The notes beneath the pieces were generated by a model. That model was not told where the DNA came from and did no database searches. It was given only the letters and a program-made list of their open reading frames with translations. A stretch of DNA of 64,000 bases from Zwartia hollandica. GTDB lineage: Bacteria; Pseudomonadota; Gammaproteobacteria; Burkholderiales; Burkholderiaceae_B. Of the stretch, positions 16,256 to 25,337 are shown in pieces. The DNA lies in contig NZ_JAHXRI010000006.1 of assembly GCF_019923725.1 (NCBI RefSeq), forward strand, positions 248,001 to 312,000, written 5' to 3'. Positions within the stretch are counted from its first letter, which is position 1, and every line of letters begins with the position of its first letter. The translations under genes were made by a program, and so were the position numbers.

Positions 16256-16570
16256 ATGGCAAACCCAATGCGCATTCGTGCAACCGAAAAAGACGGGGTA
16301 GTGGACGTACGTGTGCTGATGAAACACGACATGGAAACCGGTCAACGTAAAGACGCCGCGGGCGCAACTATCCCCGCTTGGTTTATTTCAACGCTCGAAG
16401 CAAAGATCGGTGACAAACTGGTCTACTCAGCACAGTTCGGGCCTGCAGTATCAAAAGACCCCTACCTACAATTCAAATTAAAAGGCAGTGGTAAGAAAGG
16501 CGACACGATCGTCGTGACCTGGGTCGATAACAAAAACGAGACCCGTACGGATAAAACAGACGTCAAATAA
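16256..16570 (+). CDS. soxZ: Sulfur carrier partner SoxZ
   Basis: SoxZ forms a heterodimer with SoxY. The 104-residue protein has no signal peptide and would be co-exported with SoxY through the Tat system. The Ig-like sequence MRIRATEKDGVVDVRVLMKHDMETG and ends VVTWVDNKNETRTDKTDVK are typical. It has no cysteine. AAAGAGAGATA precedes the ATG. Confidence 0.96.
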   Translation: MANPMRIRATEKDGVVDVRVLMKHDMETGQRKDAAGATIPAWFISTLEAKIGDKLVYSAQFGPAVSKDPYLQFKLKGSGKKGDTIVVTWVDNKNETRTDKTDVK

Positions 16571-16630
16571 TTTTGATATGTCGGTAAAAGTCGAACCGCG
16601 ATTATGCGGTTCGCACAAATGGAGACAACC

Positions 16631-17431
16631 ATGAAACGGTTCTTATTCGCTGGGCTGACAAGCGTCTTGCTCAGCTCATCTGCTATCACACTCGCGCAAT
16701 CGGCCTCAGACCAGCTTGCGGAATATCGCAAAATGCTGGCTGATGGCAACCCCGCAGAATTATATGAAGCCGAGGGCGAAGAGTTATGGGAAAAACCTGC
16801 AGGTCCTAAGAAGGCTTCGCTTGAAAAATGCGATCTTGGCCTTGGCCCAGGCGTTGTGAAAGGGGCTTCAGCACAACTGCCACGCTATTTTGCCGACACC
16901 AATCGCGTACAAGATCTCGAATCGCGCTTGATGACCTGCATGACGACCCTACAAGGGATTCCAGAAGCTGAAATGGTCAATGGTTCCTTTGGTAAGGGCG
17001 TGCGTAAGAATATCGAAGCGATCGTCGCGTATGTCGTCACGCAATCGAAAGGGATGAAGATCAACGTATCAGTGAACCACCCAAAAGAAAAAGAAATGCT
17101 CGCACTGGGTGAAAAGATCTTTTATCTACAAGGTGGTCCGATGGACTTCTCGTGTGCCTCTTGCCATGCGGTGGACAACAAGCGTATTCGTATGCAAGAT
17201 CTACCTAACCTGACAGTACAGAAAGGTGCGGCGGAAGGTTGGGGTAACTGGCCTGCCTATCGCGTTTCGAGCGGAACCTTCTGGACGATGCAACAACGTC
17301 TGAACGATTGCTATCGTCAACAGCGTATGCCTTTCCCGATTTACGGCTCCGACGTCACAATCGCTCTGTCCGTGTTTATGGCAAACACTGCAAACGGCGG
17401 AACGGTGAACACACCGGGCCTCAAACGCTAA
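16631..17431 (+). CDS. soxA: Cytochrome SoxA
   Basis: SoxA, with SoxX, joins thiosulfate to the SoxY cysteine. The protein has a signal peptide (MKRFLFAGLTSVLLSSSAITLAQ) and a single haem site, CASCHA, in the C-terminal half. The N-terminal half keeps two cysteines (EKCDLGLG and RLMTCM) but no CXXCH, so this is the single-haem form. The Cys in NDCYRQQRMP is the likely persulfide-forming active-site residue. ATG 16631 is chosen over 16604 and 16619 because GGAGACAACC precedes it. Confidence 0.94.
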   Translation: MKRFLFAGLTSVLLSSSAITLAQSASDQLAEYRKMLADGNPAELYEAEGEELWEKPAGPKKASLEKCDLGLGPGVVKGASAQLPRYFADTNRVQDLESRLMTCMTTLQGIPEAEMVNGSFGKGVRKNIEAIVAYVVTQSKGMKINVSVNHPKEKEMLALGEKIFYLQGGPMDFSCASCHAVDNKRIRMQDLPNLTVQKGAAEGWGNWPAYRVSSGTFWTMQQRLNDCYRQQRMPFPIYGSDVTIALSVFMANTANGGTVNTPGLKR

Positions 17432-17447
17432 CTCCAGGGAGATAAAA

Positions 17448-18080
17448 ATGAACAACACACTACTCAAACTGGCTGCTGGCACCACCTTGGCTCTAGGCAG
17501 CATCATGATAAGTGCCACCGCCACGGCACAAAAAGTTGATCCCGCCGTACAAGCTGTGATGGATCGTAGCTTCCGTGAGCAAGGAATTGCCAAGCTGGAT
17601 CGCATTCAGCAAGACGAGATCCAAGCACTCTGTTCGGATGAGAAGTTTCGTGACAGCCCTGAGGGCAAGAAGAAAGCCGAGGCGCTGCAAGCTGCCGCAC
17701 TTGCTGCGATTAAGCCACCCTCAGACGGAAAATATTTAGGCAACTGGGCTACGGGCGAGAAGATTGCACAAAGCGGGCGTGGTGCAACTTGGACCGACTC
17801 TTTAAAAACCGTTAATGGCGGAGGCTGCTACAACTGCCATCAGGTTTCAAAACAAGAAATCTCTCACGGTACGATTGGTCCGTCCTTACTGGGTTACGGA
17901 AAAACGCGTGGCAACAGCGACGTTATCCTGACCTACACCTGGAATCGAATTAGCAACTCTAAAGCCTATAACGCTTGCAGCAATATGCCTCGTATGCAGC
18001 ACTTTAACTTGCTTACCGAACAGCAAATTAAAGACGTAATGGCGTTACTGCTTGATCCTGCCTCACCTGTTAATCAATAA
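17448..18080 (+). CDS. soxX: Cytochrome SoxX
   Basis: The smaller haem subunit of the SoxAX complex. The 210-residue precursor has a signal peptide ending ATATAQK, an N-terminal helical extension of about 90 residues with many charged residues, and then the cytochrome domain with CYNCHQ and a probable Met ligand in CSNMPRMQHF. It begins 16 bases after soxA with GGGAGATAAAA as ribosome site. Confidence 0.94.
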   Translation: MNNTLLKLAAGTTLALGSIMISATATAQKVDPAVQAVMDRSFREQGIAKLDRIQQDEIQALCSDEKFRDSPEGKKKAEALQAAALAAIKPPSDGKYLGNWATGEKIAQSGRGATWTDSLKTVNGGGCYNCHQVSKQEISHGTIGPSLLGYGKTRGNSDVILTYTWNRISNSKAYNACSNMPRMQHFNLLTEQQIKDVMALLLDPASPVNQ

Positions 18081-18118
18081 AGTAGTCGAATCGCATTGAG
18101 CGCCGTAAGGAAGTAAAA

Positions 18119-19843
18119 ATGGGCATGAGTCGTAGAGAATTTGTACAGGTTCTGGCAGCAGCTTCTGCTGCCGGCTTATCGCTCGGTTCAAACCTGACCC
18201 GGGCGCAGTCTGCCGCGAATCTCTACGACCTACCGAAATTCGGTAACGTGCATTTCATGCACTTCACCGATTGCCATGCACAGCTCAAGCCGATTTATTT
18301 TCGGGAACCTAGCGTCAATCTAGGATTCGGTGGACAACTCGGCAAAGCGCCACACTTAGTCGGTGACGCTCTGCTCAAGCACTATGGAATCAAGCCCGGC
18401 TCGCGCGAGGCCCATGCATTCTCGTACTTGGATTTCGATAAAGCTGCTGCACAATACGGCAAGGTCGGAGGCTTTGCGCATCTCGCCACCTTGGTTAAAC
18501 AAGTTCGTGCAAGTCGCCCTGGTGCGTTGTTACTTGATGGGGGCGATACGTGGCAAGGGTCAGGTACCGCATTATGGACCAAGGGCCAAGATATGGTGGA
18601 TGCCTGTCTAGCCTTGGGCGTTGATGTGATGACCGCCCATTGGGAAATGACGCTCGGTGAGGCACGGGTCAAGGAAATTGTCGAAAAAGATTTTGATGGA
18701 AAGGTCAACTTTGTCGCGCAAAATATTAAGACGACAGATTTTGAAGATCCGGTTTTCGACGCATACACAATGCGTGAAATGAACGGCGTCAAGGTTGCCA
18801 TCATCGGCCAAGCATTCCCTTACACGCCCATTGCTAATCCTCGTTACCTCGTTGAAAACTGGTCCTTTGGCATCGAAGAAGAAAACATGCAAAAGACGGT
18901 CGATCACGCACGCTCCAATGGTGCGAAAGCCGTAGTCGTGCTGTCGCATAACGGCATGGATGTCGACCTCAAGATGGCGAGCCGTGTTCGAGGTATCGAC
19001 GCGATTTTGGGTGGACATACGCACGATGGTGTGCCGGTTCCGGTCAAAGTGTCTAACCCCGGTGGCGTGACGCTTGTGACGAACGCAGGCTCGAACAGTA
19101 AGTTTTTGGGCGTTCTTGACTTGGACGTGAAAGACGGCAAAGTGTCTGACTTCCGATACCGTCTGCTGCCCGTATTTGCAGATTTACTTCCCGCCGATGC
19201 GCAGATGAATGCGCTGATTGACAAGATCCGTGCTCCCTATGAAACAAAACTCGCTGAGAAGCTCGCGGTCGCTGAAGGAACACTTTATCGTCGCGGTAAC
19301 TTTAACGGATCCTTCGATCAACTGATCGTTGACGGGTTAATAAAAATGAAGGGTGCCGAAATTGCTTTCTCACCCGGCTTCCGTTGGGGTACGTCGCTGC
19401 TTCCAGGCCAAGCTATCACAATGGAACACTTGCTAGATCAAACCGCGATCACCTATCCCTACACCACGCTCACCCCAATGAGCGGCGAGATGATTAAGAC
19501 GGTTCTGGAAGACGTTGCGGACAACCTCTTTAACCCCGACCCCTACTATCAACAGGGTGGCGATATGGTGCGCGTCGGTGGTATGCAGTACAGCATTGAT
19601 CCTACTGCGAGCGCTGGAAACCGAATTTCTGATATGCGATTGGGCGACAAGCCGATCGAGGCCAGCAAAACCTACAAGGTTGCGGGCTGGGCACCTGTCT
19701 CGGAAGCCGCTCGAGACGCGGGTGGAGAGCCTATTTGGGACGTGATTGCCACGTATCTGCGCGATATCAAAACCGTGTCAGCCAAAGCACCAAGTCTTCC
19801 TCTGATCAAGGGTGCGGCTAACAATCCAGGAATAGGAAGCTAA
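18119..19843 (+). CDS. soxB: Thiosulfohydrolase SoxB
   Basis: SoxB releases sulfate from SoxY-bound thiosulfonate with a two-manganese site. The 574-residue precursor starts MGMSRREFVQVLAAASAAG, a Tat signal. The metallophosphoesterase domain is seen in HFMHFTDCHAQL, LLLDGGDTWQGS, VVLSHNGMDVD and ILGGHTHDG; a 5'-nucleotidase-type C-terminal domain follows (FRWGTSLLPGQAITMEHL). A possible alternative start is ATG 18125. The DsrE-family gene starts two bases after the stop. Confidence 0.97.
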   Translation: MGMSRREFVQVLAAASAAGLSLGSNLTRAQSAANLYDLPKFGNVHFMHFTDCHAQLKPIYFREPSVNLGFGGQLGKAPHLVGDALLKHYGIKPGSREAHAFSYLDFDKAAAQYGKVGGFAHLATLVKQVRASRPGALLLDGGDTWQGSGTALWTKGQDMVDACLALGVDVMTAHWEMTLGEARVKEIVEKDFDGKVNFVAQNIKTTDFEDPVFDAYTMREMNGVKVAIIGQAFPYTPIANPRYLVENWSFGIEEENMQKTVDHARSNGAKAVVVLSHNGMDVDLKMASRVRGIDAILGGHTHDGVPVPVKVSNPGGVTLVTNAGSNSKFLGVLDLDVKDGKVSDFRYRLLPVFADLLPADAQMNALIDKIRAPYETKLAEKLAVAEGTLYRRGNFNGSFDQLIVDGLIKMKGAEIAFSPGFRWGTSLLPGQAITMEHLLDQTAITYPYTTLTPMSGEMIKTVLEDVADNLFNPDPYYQQGGDMVRVGGMQYSIDPTASAGNRISDMRLGDKPIEASKTYKVAGWAPVSEAARDAGGEPIWDVIATYLRDIKTVSAKAPSLPLIKGAANNPGIGS

Positions 19844-19845
19844 GC

Positions 19846-20277
19846 ATGAAAAACTGGCTCATTGCGTTGTCTATTGTCGTTGCTGGTGCAACGGTTTCTT
19901 TTGTCGCCACGGCACAAGATGTTATCAGCGTGGTCTATCACATCGATGATGCTGACGCACAGGGCATAAAAGGTTTACGTAACATTCGTAATCATCTTGA
20001 TGTCGCACCCCAGACGAAGATCCGTGTCGTGACACATGCAAATGGTGTCGACTTTTTGATGGATGGTGCGCGCGATAAAAGTGGCAAAATTGAATACGCC
20101 TCGCTCGTCTCGGCCCTTGTGTCACGTGGTGTGGTATTCGAAGTGTGCGAAATCACGCTCAAAAATCGTAATCTGAAACGCGACCAGTTTGTTCTTGAAG
20201 CCAACTTCACCCCCTCGGGTGTCGCCCGCCTCGCTGAGCTTCAAGCAAAGCAAAAATTCGCCTACATCAAGCCTTAA
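19846..20277 (+). CDS. Secreted DsrE-family protein linked to sox
   Basis: A 143-residue protein with a cleavable signal peptide (MKNWLIALSIVVAGATVSFVATAQD) and a DsrE/DsrF-like domain: VVYHIDDADAQGIKGLRNIRNHL, VVTHANGVDFLM and FEVCEITLKNRNL. The single Cys in FEVCE matches the position used for sulfur binding in DsrE-type sulfurtransferases. It starts two bases after soxB and must be cotranscribed with it. A periplasmic sulfur-carrier or sulfurtransferase role is inferred from family and context; no substrate is known. Confidence 0.85.
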   Translation: MKNWLIALSIVVAGATVSFVATAQDVISVVYHIDDADAQGIKGLRNIRNHLDVAPQTKIRVVTHANGVDFLMDGARDKSGKIEYASLVSALVSRGVVFEVCEITLKNRNLKRDQFVLEANFTPSGVARLAELQAKQKFAYIKP

Positions 20278-20323
20278 ATCAAGATTGACGCCCCACGCGT
20301 GCAGCGATGGGTGCGTCGATCAT

Positions 20324-20863
20324 TTATTTACCGAATCGGTCTAGTTCAAAAACATCGAGATCAATCATCTCGCCAGTGTCTTTTTGTAAAACCTTTCCCT
20401 TCGGGTCCAACACGTAAAGCTCTGGTATTCCTTTACGCTTGCCTATCGCTCGGTCAAGCTCTGGTGTCATCATCGCGACTGGAAAGTTCAATCCGTGTTT
20501 CTGCACATACTGCGCAGCTGCTTTTGGATCCTTATCAATCGACAGACCGACGACAACAAGATTGCTGCCTTTTGTATCGCGTGCAAGTTGCATGAGGTTT
20601 TGATTCTGGCGATGGCAATACGGACACCACGATGCCCAAATTTGCAACACGATGTGTTTGCCTGCCAAATCCTCAGGCGTCAACACCTTACCGTCCATGA
20701 GGGTGATGGGACCAAGCTTGAGCGTGTCGCCCACATTCAAAGCCTGCGCGGGTGACGGTGCTGCAACGCCCACGATCATCGCCACCATGAATAAACGGAT
20801 CGCAATAATGCGCAGATTCGGAAAGCGCCAAAGAGTCAGTGTGTTTTTCATATGTTTCATCAT
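20324..20863 (-). CDS. Thioredoxin-like periplasmic protein (TlpA/SoxW type)
   Basis: A protein of about 179 residues with an N-terminal membrane or signal segment (IAIRLFMVAMIVGVAAPSPAQA) and a thioredoxin fold with the redox motif CPYC in LQIWASWCPYCHRQNQ. The cis-Pro region is GIPELYVLDPKGKVL. Its place next to the sox genes suggests a SoxW-like role, keeping SoxY or haem-site cysteines reduced. Possible starts are ATG 20863, 20860 and 20851; none has a good ribosome site. It converges on the DsrE gene and lies just past the hppA terminator. Confidence 0.82.
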   Translation of the reverse strand: MMKHMKNTLTLWRFPNLRIIAIRLFMVAMIVGVAAPSPAQALNVGDTLKLGPITLMDGKVLTPEDLAGKHIVLQIWASWCPYCHRQNQNLMQLARDTKGSNLVVVGLSIDKDPKAAAQYVQKHGLNFPVAMMTPELDRAIGKRKGIPELYVLDPKGKVLQKDTGEMIDLDVFELDRFGK

Positions 20864-20867
20864 AGCC

Positions 20868-20899
20868 AAAAAAAACCGCCCACAGTCTCCTGGGGCGGC
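20868..20899 (-). terminator. Intrinsic terminator of hppA
   Basis: On the minus strand a GC-rich stem (CCGCCCCAG with CTGTGGGCGG, one bulge, four-base loop) is followed by a run of eight T. It ends the hppA transcript directly before the thioredoxin-like gene, which then needs its own promoter or read-through. Confidence 0.8.
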
Positions 20900-20919
20900 T
20901 TTACTCGCTGAGCTGTCGT

Positions 20920-22980
20920 TTAAACGATCAGCGGCACAATCAAGAGTGCAACAATGTTAATGATCTTGATCAGCGGGTTCACAGCAGGGCCTGCTGTGTC
21001 TTTGTAGGGATCGCCCACCGTATCGCCCGTCACAGCAGCTTTATGGGCATCAGAGCCCTTGCCGCCGTAATGACCTTCCTCGATGTACTTCTTGGCGTTA
21101 TCCCAAGCGCCACCACCTGTACACATGGAGATCGCGACAAACAGACCCGTCACAATCGTACCCATCAGCAGACCACCCAAGGCCTCAGGTCCTAGTAACA
21201 AACCAACGGCGATTGGCACAACGACTGGTAGCAAAGAAGGAATAATCATTTCTTTGATAGCGGCTGTTGTCAGCATATCAACCGCCTTGTCGTACTCAGG
21301 CTTACCTGAGCCGTCCATGATGCCTTTAATGTCGCGGAACTGGCGACGCACTTCCTCAACCACGGCACCCGCACAACGGCCAACCGCTTCCATCGCCATC
21401 GCACCAAAGAGGTATGGAATCAAGCCGCCGATAAACAGACCAATAATGACCCGGTGATCCGACAGGTCGAATACGACCTTTGCACCGTTTGCTTCAAGCG
21501 TGTGAGTGTAGTCAGCAAATAGAACCAGAGCAGCCAAGCCGGCTGATCCAATCGCATAACCTTTTGTCACGGCCTTTGTCGTGTTACCGACGGCATCAAG
21601 CGGATCGGTAATGTCACGCACCGACTGTGGCAAGCCAGCCATTTCGGCAATACCGCCGGCGTTATCGGTGATGGGGCCATATGCATCCAGCGCCACAACA
21701 ATACCCGCCATGGACAGCATCGAGGTCGCAGCAACTGCGATACCGTAAATGCCACCTAACCAATAGGCCGAGTAAATGGCCGCACATACAAACAGCACAG
21801 GCCAAGCGGTTGAACGCATGGACACGCCCAAACCAGCAATGATGTTCGTACCATGGCCTTGGCTCGACGCCTTAGCAATGTGCTTAACAGGCGCGTAGTC
21901 CGTCCCAGTGTAGTACTCGGTAATCCAAACAAGCACCGCTGTCAGAAGCAAACCAACAACTGTTGCACCGAACAAGCGCATCTTGCCGCCCGTGGCAAAA
22001 CCGACGTCAGCCAGGATGTTGTCAGGCATGATCCAATTCGTCGCGAAATAGAACGCAACCAGAGAAATCACACCAGCAATGACCAAACCCTTGTACAGCG
22101 CAGGCATGACGTTTTTCATACCGGGAGTTGCTTTCACGAACGAGCAACCAATGATCGAGGCAATGATCGAGATTCCACCGAGTACCAAGGGGTAAATGAC
22201 CGCCTCAGCAGTGGCAACCTTAATCATCAACGCACCTAACACCATCGTCGCGATGAGTGTCACGGCGTAGGTTTCAAACAAGTCTGCGGCCATCCCTGCG
22301 CAATCGCCAACGTTATCGCCCACGTTGTCTGCAATCACAGCTGGGTTGCGTGGGTCATCTTCAGGAATACCTGCTTCGACCTTTCCCACCAAATCCGCAC
22401 CAACGTCGGCGCCTTTGGTGAAAATGCCTCCACCCAAACGCGCGAAGATCGAGATCAGTGAAGAGCCAAAAGCCAGACCTATCAATGGATGCAATATGGC
22501 AGACATGCTCTTGCTACCGCCGGTGGCTTGTAGGTACATATAGAACAGTCCAACACCGAGCAGGCCTAGACCGACCACCAGCATGCCGGTAATCGCGCCA
22601 CCCTTGAAGGCAACGTTAAGCGCTTCGTTCATGCCTTTGGTTGCAGCCTCGGCGGTACGCACGTTAGCGCGAACCGAGACGTTCATACCAATAAAACCGC
22701 AGGCGCCGGAAAGCACTGCACCAATCACGAAGCCGACGGCCGTCGCTTGATCAAGAAACACTGCTATCAAGATGGCAAGTACAACGCCGACGATACCGAT
22801 GGTCTTGTACTGCCGGGAAAGGTAAGCGCCAGCGCCTTGCTCGATCGCTGCTGCGATTTCCATCATCTTGGCATTACCCGTGCCTTGGCTCAAAATCCAG
22901 GACCGCACTACAAAGCCATATATGACCGCGAGTACTCCGCAGCCCAAGGCAAAATAGAGGCCCAACGTAACGTTGCTCAT
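20920..22980 (-). CDS. hppA: Proton-translocating membrane pyrophosphatase
   Basis: An integral membrane enzyme of 686 residues that couples pyrophosphate hydrolysis to proton export. About 16 membrane helices can be traced. The substrate site is in [20 protein letters not shown] and the conserved acidic [19 protein letters not shown]; the C-terminal site includes [15 protein letters not shown]. The determinant [10 protein letters not shown] has Lys and Thr at the positions that distinguish the potassium-independent subclass (the dependent form has Ala and Gly or Ala). It is divergent from ppa. Confidence 0.95.
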   Translation of the reverse strand: MSNVTLGLYFALGCGVLAVIYGFVVRSWILSQGTGNAKMMEIAAAIEQGAGAYLSRQYKTIGIVGVVLAILIAVFLDQATAVGFVIGAVLSGACGFIGMNVSVRANVRTAEAATKGMNEALNVAFKGGAITGMLVVGLGLLGVGLFYMYLQATGGSKSMSAILHPLIGLAFGSSLISIFARLGGGIFTKGADVGADLVGKVEAGIPEDDPRNPAVIADNVGDNVGDCAGMAADLFETYAVTLIATMVLGALMIKVATAEAVIYPLVLGGISIIASIIGCSFVKATPGMKNVMPALYKGLVIAGVISLVAFYFATNWIMPDNILADVGFATGGKMRLFGATVVGLLLTAVLVWITEYYTGTDYAPVKHIAKASSQGHGTNIIAGLGVSMRSTAWPVLFVCAAIYSAYWLGGIYGIAVAATSMLSMAGIVVALDAYGPITDNAGGIAEMAGLPQSVRDITDPLDAVGNTTKAVTKGYAIGSAGLAALVLFADYTHTLEANGAKVVFDLSDHRVIIGLFIGGLIPYLFGAMAMEAVGRCAGAVVEEVRRQFRDIKGIMDGSGKPEYDKAVDMLTTAAIKEMIIPSLLPVVVPIAVGLLLGPEALGGLLMGTIVTGLFVAISMCTGGGAWDNAKKYIEEGHYGGKGSDAHKAAVTGDTVGDPYKDTAGPAVNPLIKIINIVALLIVPLIV

Positions 22981-23158
22981 GCTCTAAAACTCCTTAAGTG
23001 TTATCTCTTTAATACTTGTTATTCCGACAAGGGTATTTCCCAGTCGAGCACTCAAAAAAGTGGCAGGGACAGTATCCCGCAGATTCGCACTGAGAGGGAG
23101 TCTTTGTTTATTTGTTAAGATTAGGGTATTCACTAACTAAGCCTATCTCGGAGTTCCC

Positions 23159-23698
23159 ATGAGTCTCGACAACGTCAAGCCCGGCAAAAAGATCCCGGCA
23201 TCATTCAATGTGATTATTGAGATCTCGATGAATGCCGACCCCATCAAATATGAGGTCGACAAAGAGTCGGGCGCAATCTTCGTTGATCGCTTTATGGGTA
23301 CCTCAATGCACTACCCATGTAACTATGGATATATCCCAAAAACAATCGCCGGCGATGGTGACCCCGTAGACGTGTTAGTGATTACTCCCTTCCCTGTAAT
23401 CCCAGGAGTGGTGGTGCGCTGCCGTGCTTTAGGTGTATTAAAAATGACGGACGAAGCCGGTGACGATGCCAAATTGCTCGCCGTACCAGAAGACAAAATT
23501 TTGCCCATTTACAGCCACTGGAAGCAGGCTGCAGATATTCATCCGATGCGCCTAAACGCGATCCAACACTTCTTCGAGCACTACAAAGATCTCGAAGAAG
23601 GCAAGTGGGTCAAGGTCCAGGGTTGGGGTGGTGTAGACGACGCGCACCAAGAAATACTTGACGGCATCGAGCGCTACAACGCTGAAAAAAAGGGCTAG
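23159..23698 (+). CDS. ppa: Soluble inorganic pyrophosphatase (family I)
   Basis: A cytosolic enzyme of 179 residues that hydrolyses pyrophosphate. Family I signature residues are visible: [25 protein letters not shown], the acidic metal site [11 protein letters not shown], and the later [27 protein letters not shown] precedes the ATG. It is transcribed away from hppA across a 178-base gap, so both pyrophosphate-consuming enzymes share one promoter region. Confidence 0.96.
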   Translation: MSLDNVKPGKKIPASFNVIIEISMNADPIKYEVDKESGAIFVDRFMGTSMHYPCNYGYIPKTIAGDGDPVDVLVITPFPVIPGVVVRCRALGVLKMTDEAGDDAKLLAVPEDKILPIYSHWKQAADIHPMRLNAIQHFFEHYKDLEEGKWVKVQGWGGVDDAHQEILDGIERYNAEKKG

Positions 23699-23707
23699 CG
23701 CCCTTTT
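23685..23707. terminator. Bidirectional terminator between ppa and the alcohol dehydrogenase gene
   Basis: AAAAGGGC (23688-23695) and GCCCTTTT (23700-23707) form a perfect 8-bp stem around TAGC; the loop includes the ppa stop codon. A run of A on the left and T on the right allows action on both converging transcripts. Confidence 0.65.
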
Positions 23708-23716
23708 GTAAAAACG

Positions 23717-24856
23717 CTACATCGACTGCTTGAGTAGGTCAGCATAATCCTCCGCAGTCGGTGTACGAGGGTTGGTTTTATGGCAGTGATCTGCCATGGC
23801 GCCTTCAATCACCCGGGGAAACATCTCAGGCGTGACGCCCATCGCAGCCAAACCGCTCGGCAAGCCAAGCCTTTGATTCAACGCCTTGATTGCCGGTGCG
23901 ACCTCTGCTGGCTGACCCAGCCCCATTGTCTCCGCCAAGCGCTCTAATTTTCTACCTTTTTGCATCGATGCTTCGCTGGCATTAAACAAAATAACGGCCG
24001 GTAAAAACATCGCATTTAGCGTGCCATGGTGCAGTTTTGGATTCATGCCACCCAGCGCATGGCTCAAACTATGGACAGCGCCCAAACCTTTTTGAAATGC
24101 CATCGCGCCTTGTGTGGACGCGCTCATCATGTGAAAGCGCGCCTCACGGTCATGGGGTGTTTTTGTTGCACGTTCAATATGCCGCCATCCCCGCCATAAG
24201 CCGTCTAGCGCAATCCCTTCCGCGGGAAAATTCAAGGCTGAGGACATGAATGTTTCACAGCAGTGAGTGATCGCATCCATGCCGGTTGCAGCCGTCAATA
24301 ATGCCGGCAAATCCAGAGTCAGCTCTGGGTCGCAAATCGCCGACTTCGGGACAATATGCGGAGATAACAAGCCCACCTTGCGACCATCATCCAAAATCAG
24401 CATCGCACCTCGACCCACTTCACTTCCTGTACCAGATGTCGTCGGGATCGCAATAATCGGAGCCGTCGCCGCGGTGATGCGCGCCGTACCGCCATTGACC
24501 GCGATAAAGTCTTTTAGCGGTCCAGGGTGTGCCGCGCAGACTGCAACCGCTTTGGCTAAATCCATGGCCGATCCGCCCCCAACAGCGATCATTCCATCAA
24601 ATTTGCCCTGTTTGTACATGGCGAGGGCGTCTCGTACCGCTGCCTCGTGGGGGTTCGGCGGGGTTTGATCATAGATCTGTACGCTTTTAGGATCTTTTAG
24701 TTGCGCCAACACACGGTCCACCAAACCTGCGGCCCGCACCCCAGCATCAGTCACCAACATCGGACGCTGAATACCAACACGCTCACACTCAGACTGCAAT
24801 AAGCTAATCGCCCCAAAATCGAACTGTATTTGGGTGATGTAGTTAATCAACGCCAT
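23717..24856 (-). CDS. Iron-containing alcohol dehydrogenase
   Basis: A 379-residue NAD(P)-dependent group III alcohol dehydrogenase. The nucleotide site is in DGMIAVGGGSAMDLAKAVAV and the iron ligands lie in DAITHCCETFMS and the GAVHSLSHALGG / NPKLHHGTLNA segments. A substrate cannot be assigned; maleylacetate reductases and butanol or lactaldehyde dehydrogenases are relatives. A second gene of the same family is cut by the right end of the window. The gene converges on ppa. Confidence 0.88.
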   Translation of the reverse strand: MALINYITQIQFDFGAISLLQSECERVGIQRPMLVTDAGVRAAGLVDRVLAQLKDPKSVQIYDQTPPNPHEAAVRDALAMYKQGKFDGMIAVGGGSAMDLAKAVAVCAAHPGPLKDFIAVNGGTARITAATAPIIAIPTTSGTGSEVGRGAMLILDDGRKVGLLSPHIVPKSAICDPELTLDLPALLTAATGMDAITHCCETFMSSALNFPAEGIALDGLWRGWRHIERATKTPHDREARFHMMSASTQGAMAFQKGLGAVHSLSHALGGMNPKLHHGTLNAMFLPAVILFNASEASMQKGRKLERLAETMGLGQPAEVAPAIKALNQRLGLPSGLAAMGVTPEMFPRVIEGAMADHCHKTNPRTPTAEDYADLLKQSM

Positions 24857-24920
24857 GATGCTGTCTCCATGATTGTGTTGTTATGTTGTTTTGTGCGCTT
24901 GATGATAAATCATATGGCTC

Positions 24921-25223
24921 TTACTGAGTCTCCCAGCCGAGAATTTCAGCGAGCCGTTGCACCACCCATCCAGCTTCCGCCTCGGTCAGTCCGACATCTT
25001 GCGTCAGCAGGCCCCGGTGGATGCGCTCAAGGACATCGGCTTCGGTAATGCCCAGCTCCCAAAGCTTATTGCTAGCCTGTTCCGTCAAAAGGTTAGCCAT
25101 ATCCTCACACAAGTCGTAGCGCGCAAAGATATGCTCACGCGACGCACTGGGTTTAATGCGACCAGGCTCGACGAACAGGGCAATAAACGAGGGCGGAACA
25201 ATGATCTGATTGTCGTCAGACAT
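24921..25223 (-). CDS. Small conserved hypothetical protein
   Basis: A 100-residue acidic, mostly helical protein: MSDDNQIIVPPSFIALFVEPGR, then a helix-rich stretch with LCEDMANLLTEQASNKLWELG and ending LAEILGWETQ. It resembles a Burkholderiales family sometimes labelled as an ATPase with chaperone activity, but no nucleotide-binding motif is visible, so that label is not adopted. It lies between the alcohol dehydrogenase and the alpha/beta hydrolase genes, in the dehydrogenase direction. Confidence 0.7.
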   Translation of the reverse strand: MSDDNQIIVPPSFIALFVEPGRIKPSASREHIFARYDLCEDMANLLTEQASNKLWELGITEADVLERIHRGLLTQDVGLTEAEAGWVVQRLAEILGWETQ

Positions 25224-25337
25224 TGGGTAAGCTAAAACTTCTACAGGACTGAAGGCACACAGGCTGAATTCCTAGGTTGGCAAATGGTGCGTTGTTACAC
25301 GATACTACGCAGAATAAGTGATTATTCATAAATAGAC

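Noticed and set aside
20278-20323. Imperfect GACGC/GCGTC inverted repeat as terminator after the DsrE gene
   Set aside because: The stem is broken by bulges and no clear T run follows on the plus strand.
22981-23158. Specific promoter boxes for hppA and ppa
   Set aside because: Several AT-rich hexamers are present but no pair with consensus spacing stood out, so no site is claimed.
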